Origin: Rhodospirillales bacterium
Lineage (GTDB): Bacteria; Pseudomonadota; Alphaproteobacteria; Rhodospirillales; Casp-alpha2
DNA length: 5,864 nt
Assembly (NCBI GenBank): GCA_018664265.1
Contig: JABJOR010000178.1
Coordinates: 1 to 5,864 of the forward strand
Reading direction: 5' to 3'
Position numbers and translations under genes: made by a program. This document shows, piece after piece, positions 1 through 5,199 of the stretch (the first letter of the stretch is position 1; each line of letters starts with the position of its first letter). Under the pieces are notes generated by a model. The model was not told where the DNA came from. It saw only the letters and a list, made by a program, of their open reading frames with translations, and did no database searches.

Positions 1-302
1 ACTTCTATAAACCCGCATTGCTTTAGCCCGGTAGCCTGCCCGGTTTCTGCCTCCAGCCGGGAATACAGATCACGGGTATATTTGCGTATCTCGGTTGCGG
101 TCTCGGACGTGCTGCCATAAGTCACCATCAAGCCAGCTGCATGCCATGTGGTCCCGGACGTAATATCGTCACGTTCCAGCAACACCACATCCTTACATCC
201 CATGTGGGCAAGATGATAAGCCACAGAGGTGCCAATAACGCCCCCTCCGACAATAACAACGCGAGCTGACGCGGGAAGTTGCTTTGAATTATTCTGGTTC
301 AT
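1..302 (-). CDS. FAD-dependent oxidoreductase, sarcosine/dimethylglycine dehydrogenase-like (N-terminal part, runs off window)
   Basis: About 100 residues are readable from an ATG at 302, and the gene continues beyond position 1. The N-terminus has a Rossmann dinucleotide-binding fold: beta strand RVVIV, then GGGVIG (residues 19-24), then an acidic end of the second strand (LLERD, 41-45). TSGTTWHAAG (48-57) matches the signature of the sarcosine and dimethylglycine dehydrogenase family. In characterised dimethylglycine dehydrogenases the His of this WH pair carries covalent FAD, so H54 is the likely site here (inference). Such enzymes oxidatively demethylate N-methylated glycines or related amines. 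The true substrate cannot be told from this fragment, and D-amino-acid oxidase-like relatives remain possible. It starts 27 bases after the M23 peptidase stop with a GAGAG ribosome site close upstream, so co-transcription is likely. The family call is firm; the substrate is not. Confidence 0.85.
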   Translation of the reverse strand, partial: MNQNNSKQLPASARVVIVGGGVIGTSVAYHLAHMGCKDVVLLERDDITSGTTWHAAGLMVTYGSTSETATEIRKYTRDLYSRLEAETGQATGLKQCGFIE

Positions 303-329
303 GGTGCTCTCTGTGTTTTAAATCCTGAA

Positions 330-1355
330 TTACTGTATCAGCAAAGTACGCGAGCTGGTCATCGTTTGCACGCTGCCATCTTTTAAAAGACGTTGAATTT
401 TTACATTCCCCACATAGCGCCCCGCAGGCCAAGGCTTGCCCTTGTTCTTTTTGCCAATAAACAATATGCGTCTGGCTTGGAGATTGGGGGGAGTATCAAT
501 TTTATCTATGAGTATAGAGCCATCGGGCATCGTTATATCCATGAATATCTTGTCTGATGCCTGAACCCAGAACATATCAGCCCAAAACACCAAAGCCTTG
601 GCATTTTGATTAAAGGTTAAACTGGAATAGGCACCATCGCGGGCCTTTTCTATATTGGGAACTTCGCTTGCAAATCCGGACAGATAAATTGCGCTCTTGG
701 GCAGGCTCGTTGTCAAATTTTGATCATCAGTCCACAAGGTCGTGCGGCGTGCAGAAGGATCACAGATTGAATTATCTGAGGGTGTTTCTCTGTAATCAAA
801 AGGATCGATAACATTTCCATTATGACGCACAGACAGATGAACGTGGGGCATTTCCGTCAAGCCTGACAGACCAACAGACCCCAGTTTATCGCCCTGTTTG
901 ATATGATCCCCAGCTTTCACAACAACACTGCCGCGACGCATATGACAGTACTGGGTTTCCCATCCATCATCATGGACAAGCACAACGCCATTACCGCATT
1001 CACGTCCCTTAACGGCTTCTCTGCCAATTTTGTTTATATTGACATCCCGCATTTCATCGCGAAAACCCCGCACGACGCCAGATGCACTGGCCAGCACCGG
1101 AACGCCTGCACGCATAGTCGCCATGTCAGGTAAAACGAAATCCGTTCCTTTATGCCCATCATAGGAATGCTGCCCACAGGCGAAGTCACGAACCGCTGGC
1201 CCCGGATCACGATCAACATAATTGACCAACCAGCAATCCGTACCAATGACACATTGTATTGGCAGAGCAAGCTCCGGGGGCGCAGCCTGAGCATTCGATA
1301 CCAGCAGGGCAAAACCGCCAGCAATCAAAGACATCACACAATTTTTCACGAGCAT
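330..1355 (-). CDS. Exported M23-family (LytM-type) zinc metallopeptidase
   Basis: The protein has 341 residues. It begins with a Sec signal peptide: MLVKN, a hydrophobic core (about 6-20), and a probable cut after SNAQA at residue 24. The catalytic domain (about 60-185) keeps the M23 zinc and catalytic residues: H68 and D72 in HKGTD, H138 in YCHM, and H171/H173 in HVH. It also has the LytM-like stretch KAGDHIKQGDKLGSVGLSG. M23 enzymes cut peptide cross-links in peptidoglycan or short peptides outside the cytoplasm. With all ligands present this one is probably active rather than an EnvC-like activator. Residues about 215-341 form a separate beta-rich C-terminal region that I do not recognise. 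Several cysteines in the mature part (35, 41, 60, 120, 137, 198) could form disulfides in the periplasm. The ATG at 1355 has a GGGGG ribosome site at 1361-1365. It follows bluB by 39 bases on the same strand. No link to B12 is known for this family. Confidence 0.9.
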   Translation of the reverse strand: MLVKNCVMSLIAGGFALLVSNAQAAPPELALPIQCVIGTDCWLVNYVDRDPGPAVRDFACGQHSYDGHKGTDFVLPDMATMRAGVPVLASASGVVRGFRDEMRDVNINKIGREAVKGRECGNGVVLVHDDGWETQYCHMRRGSVVVKAGDHIKQGDKLGSVGLSGLTEMPHVHLSVRHNGNVIDPFDYRETPSDNSICDPSARRTTLWTDDQNLTTSLPKSAIYLSGFASEVPNIEKARDGAYSSLTFNQNAKALVFWADMFWVQASDKIFMDITMPDGSILIDKIDTPPNLQARRILFIGKKNKGKPWPAGRYVGNVKIQRLLKDGSVQTMTSSRTLLIQ

Positions 1356-1394
1356 TGACGCCCCCGTTTAATTTAACCTGCTACTCAAGGTAAA

Positions 1395-2150
1395 CTATCG
1401 GCCAGGAATGTCACCCTTTTGAGCAGAATCCTGATCCTGACGTAAAGACTCAAGCAAAGGCTTGTCACTGTCATTTGGTTGACCATCCCAATGCTCAAAA
1501 TGCATCAGGTCTTCGATGGGAAGGCGTGGACGCCAACCAGCGGTTTCCAGCTCTGGCTTGTCATGCAAGTGCGTAACATGGCCAATGCACAAGTAAGCAA
1601 TGGGAACAATTTTGCGCGGCATTCCAAGGGCGTCCTGAAGCTTGGGCTGATTGTAAATACTGACCCACCCAACACCGAGACCTTCTGCCCGTGCAGCCAG
1701 CCAAAGATTTTGGACGGCACAAACTGTTGAATACAAATCCATGGCTTTTACGTGTGTGCGCCCAATGACAACAGGGCCAGCCCGGTTGCGATCACAGGTG
1801 ATGCAAACATTAACAGGGGATTCCATGATACCTTCAAGTTTCAAGCTTTTGTAGGTATCGCGTTTTTCTTCATCGAACATTTCAGCGGCTTCAACGTGGG
1901 CCGCATCAAACAGGTCATGAACCTTTTGCTTGGTAGCTTGCTTGCGGATAACCATAAAACTCCACGGTTGCATGAAGCCAACAGAGGGTGCGTGGTGGGC
2001 CGCCATCAGAATTCGACTTAAGACTTCATCGGATACGGGATCAGGCAGAAATTGCCCACGGGTATCTCGCCGGGTAAAGATCGCCCGGTAAACAGCGTCT
2101 AGATCAGAATCGGAAAAAGCGAGATCTTCATTTTGCATATGTGTGTCCAT
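1395..2150 (-). CDS. bluB: 5,6-dimethylbenzimidazole synthase BluB
   Basis: BluB is a nitroreductase-fold enzyme that uses oxygen to break down reduced FMN and release 5,6-dimethylbenzimidazole (DMB), the lower ligand of B12. The 251-residue protein has the family hallmarks: RRDTRGQFLPDPV (27-39), AAHHAPSVGFMQPW (50-63), an SPVNVCITCD strand (111-120) and GLGVGWVSIY (157-166). D29 and S164 correspond, with a constant offset of three, to D32 and S167 reported as important in Sinorhizobium BluB (recalled from the literature). The last 25 or so residues are polar and extend beyond the core. The ATG at 2150 has an AAGGGG ribosome site at 2157-2162; an in-frame ATG four codons later is a weaker alternative. 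A cobalamin riboswitch lies directly upstream on the same strand, so expression is probably repressed by B12. The product feeds CobT, encoded divergently next door. Confidence 0.97.
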   Translation of the reverse strand: MDTHMQNEDLAFSDSDLDAVYRAIFTRRDTRGQFLPDPVSDEVLSRILMAAHHAPSVGFMQPWSFMVIRKQATKQKVHDLFDAAHVEAAEMFDEEKRDTYKSLKLEGIMESPVNVCITCDRNRAGPVVIGRTHVKAMDLYSTVCAVQNLWLAARAEGLGVGWVSIYNQPKLQDALGMPRKIVPIAYLCIGHVTHLHDKPELETAGWRPRLPIEDLMHFEHWDGQPNDSDKPLLESLRQDQDSAQKGDIPGR

Positions 2151-2176
2151 TTCATTCCCCTTCGGTGGACAAACTA

Positions 2177-2199
2177 TGGGCGGAGGTCCAAACCACCCA
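2177..2199 (-). promoter_or_regulatory. Hairpin between bluB riboswitch and bluB ribosome site
   Basis: Read on the minus strand, TGGGTGG (2199-2193) can pair with CCGCCCA (2183-2177), giving seven pairs with one G-U and a nine-base loop. It is not followed by a U-run, so it does not look like an intrinsic terminator. A second possible helix, TGGAC with GTCCA nearer the ribosome site, uses the loop of this one and is therefore incompatible with it. Together they could be the expression platform of the bluB riboswitch. This is inference from pairing alone. Confidence 0.4.
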
Positions 2200-2206
2200 A
2201 ATCAAT

Positions 2207-2367
2207 CCTTCCGGCCGGTCTTCTGACTTAGGATCATATCTTTCGGACGTCTTCCCAATCTATCATGATCAGTGACATCGTGTCCGAAAAATCCCCTTCA
2301 CAGCGCTGGGCGCGTGACGGATTTAAACCGTCTTCCCGATTATCTCCCGTTAAGGAGCACCACAAGG
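2207..2367 (-). promoter_or_regulatory. Cobalamin riboswitch controlling bluB
   Basis: Read on the minus strand, the region follows the cobalamin aptamer order: GGTGCTCC at the 5' side, the TAATCGGGAA element, the GACGG...CCGTC hairpin, GCGCCCAGCGCTGTGA (matching the conserved GCTGCCCCCGCAACTGTGA-like core), and the B12 box AGTCAGAAGACCGGCC at 2228-2213. Closing P1 can form between CCTTGTGGT (2367-2359) and the GCCGGAAGG end (2215-2207). A long peripheral arm is closed by a perfect eight-base inverted repeat at 2241-2248 and 2282-2289. It ends 56 bases before the bluB ATG. Bound adenosylcobalamin would be expected to lower bluB expression. Confidence 0.92.
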
Positions 2368-2378
2368 TATGTACTCTG

Positions 2379-2407
2379 CATCTAATGAATCGCGGCAACA
2401 GTGTCAA
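2379..2407 (-). promoter_or_regulatory. Predicted sigma-70-type promoter for bluB
   Basis: An exact TTGACA (2407-2402 on the minus strand) is followed, after 17 bases, by TAGATG (2384-2379), a poor match to TATAAT. Transcription would start near 2372, a few bases before the aptamer P1 strand at 2367, which is the expected geometry for a riboswitch leader. The -35 box and the placement are convincing; the -10 box is not. Confidence 0.45.
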
Positions 2408-2470
2408 TTGATAAATGCCAATTAGCTGCTGGCGCTGGTAAAGAAATTTCACATTTAGCAATCAAGGGAA

Positions 2471-2498
2471 TTGACAGATAAAGAAATCCTCGTAGTAT
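2471..2498 (+). promoter_or_regulatory. Predicted sigma-70-type promoter for cobUTS
   Basis: An exact TTGACA at 2471-2476 is followed, after 16 bases, by TAGTAT at 2493-2498 (four of six consensus bases). A start near 2505 would place the RNA 5' end just before the aptamer at about 2510. The 63 bases between this box and the opposing bluB -35 box (2408-2470) are AT-rich, and I see no clear operator in them. Confidence 0.5.
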
Positions 2499-2509
2499 CG
2501 CGTCATCTA

Positions 2510-2635
2510 CAGGTGCCGTTTTTAATGACCTTCAAGAGTCAGGAAATGGATTAAACGGGAAGCAGGTTGAAATCCTGCGCTGCCCACGCAACGGTGAGTT
2601 CCTTATTGAAAGGAGCAAGTCCGGAACCGGCCTTG
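2510..2635 (+). promoter_or_regulatory. Cobalamin riboswitch controlling cobUTS
   Basis: The aptamer elements appear in order: AGGTGCCG (2511-2518), a P2 arm closed by CCGTTT (2516-2521) and AAACGG (2553-2558), the conserved ATTAAACGGGAA, the hairpin GCAGG...CCTGC, the core GCTGCCCACGCAACGGTGA, a short TCCTT/AAGGA hairpin (2600-2614 region), and the B12 box AGTCCGGAACCGGCC at 2618-2632. The arm between core and B12 box is much shorter than in the bluB riboswitch, so this is the compact architecture. P1 would pair AGGT (2511-2514) with the GCCT of 2630-2633. It sits about 126 bases before the cobU start and should repress the operon when cobalamin is plentiful. Confidence 0.93.
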
Positions 2636-2766
2636 GATACTGACCTTTTTTGTCGCACGATGGGTGCACGAGGAGGAATACGAAGCCAAGGCCATTTATC
2701 TAAAGGCCAAGTAACCTGCTTCGTCTTCTCACCTCATTCACCCGCTAAATGGAAGAATGTAGTGAG
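2629..2766 (+). promoter_or_regulatory. Candidate expression platform of the cobU riboswitch
   Basis: Three long-range pairings are readable. First, GGCCTTGG (2629-2636, at the end of the B12 box) is perfectly complementary to CCAAGGCC (2686-2693) and would compete with aptamer P1. Second, 2675-2686 pairs with 2718-2729 at 11 of 12 positions (one G-U, one mismatch). Third, CTCAC (2728-2732) plus CATTC (2735-2739) pairs with GAATG (2755-2759) plus GTGAG (2762-2766), masking the GTG start codon and the edge of the ribosome site. The second and third overlap at 2728-2729. There is no terminator with a U-run, so translational control fits best. Which helix forms in which state is inference. Confidence 0.45.
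2751..2755 (+). promoter_or_regulatory. Ribosome binding site fixing the cobU GTG start
   Basis: GGAAG lies six bases before the GTG at 2762. No other in-frame start after the riboswitch has a comparable site, so it decides the start of cobU. A stronger AGGAGGAA at 2671-2678 has no ATG, GTG or TTG at a usable distance. Confidence 0.7.
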
Positions 2767-3307
2767 CAACACCGTTACCCTTATTATTGGCGGCGCAAGA
2801 TCCGGGAAAAGCCGGTTTGCAGAGCAGCATGCACTGGGCATGGAGCTTGAGCCAATTTATGTGGCAACGAGCGAAATCCGCGACGAGGAAATGCGCGATC
2901 GTGTTCAGCTTCATCAACAAAGCCGGGATACAGGCTGGATCACCATTGAAGAACCCATTGCTCTGGGTGAATTGATTTCCCGTGAATCCCGCCCGGACCG
3001 CGTTCTCTTGATCGATTGCCTGACATTATGGCTGAGCAATCTTCTGGATCGAGAAGTTGATCTGACAACCGCAATAGAAAGCCTCATTACTGCCCTTCAA
3101 AAAGCACCCGGTCCCATTGTTCTTGTCAGCAATGAAGTCGGACAAGGCATTGTGCCCATGAACGCGCTGGCTAGATCATTTCGCGATGATGCCGGGCGTC
3201 TGAATCAGGCCATAGCCGCTAGTGCCAATAATGTCTATTTCGTCATGGCGGGATTAACCCTGCCCCTTAAAACCAACGATGTCCTTATGGGGCCGGAGAT
3301 AACATAA
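2762..3307 (+). CDS. cobU: Bifunctional adenosylcobinamide kinase / adenosylcobinamide-phosphate guanylyltransferase
   Basis: CobU (CobP in Pseudomonas naming) phosphorylates adenosylcobinamide and then transfers GMP to it, giving adenosylcobinamide-GDP. From GTG 2762 the protein has 181 residues, the usual family length. It shows the P-loop GGARSGKS (10-17), the RVQLHQQSR segment whose H51 corresponds to the histidine that carries GMP in the Salmonella enzyme, the Walker B-like strand VLLIDCLTLWLSNL (81-94) and the family block VSNEVGQGIVP (122-132). The reading frame stays open upstream to 2567, but that extension translates the riboswitch and gives no homologous sequence. The ribosome site GGAAG at 2751-2755 supports the GTG. 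It is the first gene of cobUTS, and its stop TAA is followed at once by the cobT ATG, in the same frame. Confidence 0.96.
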   Translation: MSNTVTLIIGGARSGKSRFAEQHALGMELEPIYVATSEIRDEEMRDRVQLHQQSRDTGWITIEEPIALGELISRESRPDRVLLIDCLTLWLSNLLDREVDLTTAIESLITALQKAPGPIVLVSNEVGQGIVPMNALARSFRDDAGRLNQAIAASANNVYFVMAGLTLPLKTNDVLMGPEIT

Positions 3308-4330
3308 ATGTCCAAAATATCTTTTTCATCTGCTGGCGATCTCGCAACCGCTCTATCTTCTCTTCCTGAGGCCAACGCAGACGCCCTTGCTCTTGCGAGT
3401 GCCCGTCAGGAACAACTGACCAAACCGCAAGGCTCGCTTGGCAGACTGGAAGAAGTGGCACTGTGGATGGCATCATGGCAGGGCGCTGAGAAGCCGACCC
3501 TTAACAAGCCAGTCTGTCTGGTTTTTGCTGGCAATCACGGCGTTACGGCACGCGGTGTCTCGGCCTACCCCGCCGAAGTTACCCAGCAGATGGTATACAA
3601 TTTTGATGCAGGCGGCGCGGCGATCAACCAGTTAACCAAACTGGGCGAGGCCGAGCTTAAAGTCATCTCCCTTGATCTGGATAATCCCACAAAAGACTTC
3701 ACCGTTGAGCCCGCCATGAGCGAAGTTGAATGTTGCGCCGCGCTTCAGGCTGGTGCGGATGCAATACCCGAAGGAGCCGATCTGGTGCTTCTAGGTGAAA
3801 TGGGTATCGGCAACACAACAGCCGCAGCCGCCGTTGCAAACGCAGTCTTCGGAGGATCTGCAACAGACTGGATTGGCCCCGGAACAGGTGTCGATGCAGG
3901 TGGCATGGAGATCAAACGCGATACCGTCAGCAAAGGGGTCGAGCTGCACAAGGATGCACAGACCAGCGCCTTTGATTGTCTGCGTACAGTTGGTGGTCGC
4001 GAGCTTGCCGCCATTGCAGGAGCCGTTGTGGAGGCCCGTCACCTCGGCATTCCTGTGTTGCTGGACGGATTTATTGCGACAGCTGCAGCGTCCGCTTTGG
4101 TGCGCGATACCGCTGGCGCCCTTGATCACGCTTTAATTTCTCATACATCCATGGAGCCCGGACACAAGCGCCTGGCAGAACGTTTAGACAAGCGCCCTGT
4201 GCTTAATCTGGACATGCGATTGGGTGAAGCAAGTGGTGCGGCTGTTGCACTGCTTATCGTACGGGCCGCCCTTGCGACCCACAATGGAATGGCAACTTTC
4301 GGAGAAGCCGGTGTCAGTACCGCGAGCTAA
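3308..4330 (+). CDS. cobT: Nicotinate-nucleotide--dimethylbenzimidazole phosphoribosyltransferase
   Basis: CobT (CobU in Pseudomonas naming) transfers phosphoribose from nicotinate mononucleotide to DMB, forming alpha-ribazole 5'-phosphate for CobS. The 340-residue length is normal. Recognisable blocks are LTKPQGSLGRLE (37-48), FAGNHGVTARGVSAYP (73-88), LLGEMGIGNTTAAAAV (161-176), GPGTGVDAGG (190-199), LLDGFIATAAA (251-261) and LNLDMRLGEASGAA (299-312). E307 corresponds to the catalytic E317 of the Salmonella enzyme and E164 to its E174, so the active site looks intact. The ATG follows the cobU stop with no gap; GGAG at 3295-3298, inside the end of cobU, is the probable ribosome site, suggesting coupled translation. 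DMB is the likely natural substrate because bluB is adjacent. Confidence 0.97.
   Translation: MSKISFSSAGDLATALSSLPEANADALALASARQEQLTKPQGSLGRLEEVALWMASWQGAEKPTLNKPVCLVFAGNHGVTARGVSAYPAEVTQQMVYNFDAGGAAINQLTKLGEAELKVISLDLDNPTKDFTVEPAMSEVECCAALQAGADAIPEGADLVLLGEMGIGNTTAAAAVANAVFGGSATDWIGPGTGVDAGGMEIKRDTVSKGVELHKDAQTSAFDCLRTVGGRELAAIAGAVVEARHLGIPVLLDGFIATAAASALVRDTAGALDHALISHTSMEPGHKRLAERLDKRPVLNLDMRLGEASGAAVALLIVRAALATHNGMATFGEAGVSTAS
4301..4304 (+). promoter_or_regulatory. Ribosome binding site favouring the cobS GTG start
   Basis: GGAG lies six bases before the GTG at 4311, within the end of cobT. The competing in-frame ATG at 4284 has no purine-rich site at the right distance. This favours the GTG, which also gives the usual CobS N-terminus beginning shortly before the NPLQNLAAAFVLLTRIPLP segment. 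Confidence 0.55.
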
Positions 4331-5075
4331 TCCGCTACAGAATCTGGCGGCTGCATTTGTATTGTTAACGCGAATCCCACTCCCCTGGGACCGCATTTCA
4401 AATGCGCCGCCAGACTTCAATTCCAGCGTCTGGGCCTTCCCTGTGGTTGGCGCTGTCGTTGGTGGCTTTGGGGCAGCGTCCTATGCATTGTCTCTGACCA
4501 TTGGACTGCCAGCTATCATCGCAGCCATCCTCGCAATCGCAGCTACGGTTATTTTAACAGGTGCCTTCCACGAAGACGGCCTTGCCGATGTCGCCGACGG
4601 ATTTGGCGGCAGCACGATCGAGCGCAAACTTGAAATCATGCGTGATAGCAGTATCGGCTCCTACGGTATGATCGCCATTGTTCTATCCATGGGATTACGC
4701 ATTGGCGGGCTGTCTGAGCTAAACATAACACAGGCAATGGCGGCGCTCGTTGCCGGAGGCATGCTGTCCCGATTGATGATGACTTATGTCATGCGCTATA
4801 TGCCACCTGCCCGAAAAGACGGCCTTGCACACGATACGGGAAAGCCACCTTTTTCACGGATTCTTATTGGCACTGCTTTCACAATTGGCGTGACTGTTAT
4901 GGTTATAGGGCCACTCCCTGCTCTCTATGCCACGTGTATTGCAATTGCATCATGCATAATTATGGCGTGGATAGCCAAGCGCCAAATCGGTGGCTTTACA
5001 GGGGATGTCCTGGGGGCCACGCAACAGGTTTCTGATATTGCCGTGTTGTTGTTTCTCGTGTCCTTCTGGGGTTAG
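4311..5075 (+). CDS. cobS: Adenosylcobinamide-GDP ribazoletransferase (cobalamin synthase)
   Basis: CobS (CobV in Pseudomonas naming) is an inner-membrane enzyme that joins adenosylcobinamide-GDP with alpha-ribazole or its phosphate, the last assembly step of B12. From GTG 4311 it has 254 residues, typical of the family. Hallmarks are LLTRIPLP (18-25), the acidic metal-binding block HEDGLADVADGFGG (87-100), RDSSIGSYG (111-119) and GGFTGDVLGA (227-236). Hydrophobic segments around 41-82, 118-134, 140-160, 184-222 and 238-252 fit a multi-pass membrane protein. The start is chosen by its ribosome site; ATG 4284 would add nine residues. It overlaps cobT by 20 bases in another frame, so translation is probably coupled. 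No clear terminator follows it. A phosphatase of the CobC type, which would act on the phosphorylated product or precursor, is not in the window. Confidence 0.95.
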   Translation: MSVPRANPLQNLAAAFVLLTRIPLPWDRISNAPPDFNSSVWAFPVVGAVVGGFGAASYALSLTIGLPAIIAAILAIAATVILTGAFHEDGLADVADGFGGSTIERKLEIMRDSSIGSYGMIAIVLSMGLRIGGLSELNITQAMAALVAGGMLSRLMMTYVMRYMPPARKDGLAHDTGKPPFSRILIGTAFTIGVTVMVIGPLPALYATCIAIASCIIMAWIAKRQIGGFTGDVLGATQQVSDIAVLLFLVSFWG

Positions 5076-5126
5076 AGCATTCTCGATCTAATAAGTCTGC
5101 TTCCCCCCAAACAGCGGTCCTGCAAT

Positions 5127-5139
5127 ACCAATATTTGGT
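5127..5139. repeat. Short inverted repeat upstream of the SDR gene
   Basis: ACCAA and TTGGT form a perfect five-base inverted repeat around a three-base centre. It overlaps the start of the possible -35 box for the downstream gene, a position suitable for a repressor site, but it is short and could be chance. Confidence 0.25.
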
Positions 5140-5167
5140 TCCTAAAGGGTGTGCCGATCTATATGAT
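5139..5167 (+). promoter_or_regulatory. Possible promoter for the SDR gene
   Basis: TTCCTA (5139-5144), 17 bases, then TATGAT (5162-5167), which matches TATAAT at five of six positions. The -35 match is weak. The 124-base gap after cobS makes a separate promoter reasonable, but read-through from cobUTS is also possible because no terminator is visible. Confidence 0.3.
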
Positions 5168-5199
5168 AGCTCAACATTTCCAAATGGAGTATTGGCAAA

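Noticed and set aside
903..1358. Plus-strand open frames opposite the peptidase gene
   Set aside because: They are antisense to the signal peptide and catalytic domain of a convincing gene, with no motifs of their own.
2234..2461. 75-codon open frame on the minus strand across the bluB leader
   Set aside because: It lies over the riboswitch and its promoter, has no recognisable protein features, and is explained by the RNA element.
2641..2651. Run of six T after the cobU aptamer as an intrinsic terminator
   Set aside because: No stable GC-rich stem ends immediately before the T-run; the nearby complementary segments lie further downstream.
3745..4136. Open frames of 89-113 codons in other frames within cobT
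   Set aside because: They are shadows of the well-supported cobT frame and lack family motifs or ribosome sites.
4224..4310. Longer cobS from ATG 4224 or ATG 4284
   Set aside because: The 4224 start would overlap cobT by over 100 bases and add non-homologous residues. The 4284 start lacks a ribosome site, whereas GTG 4311 has one and gives the normal length.
5072..5091. TTAGA/TCTAA hairpin at the cobS stop as a terminator
   Set aside because: Only five AT-rich pairs, a ten-base loop and no following T-run.
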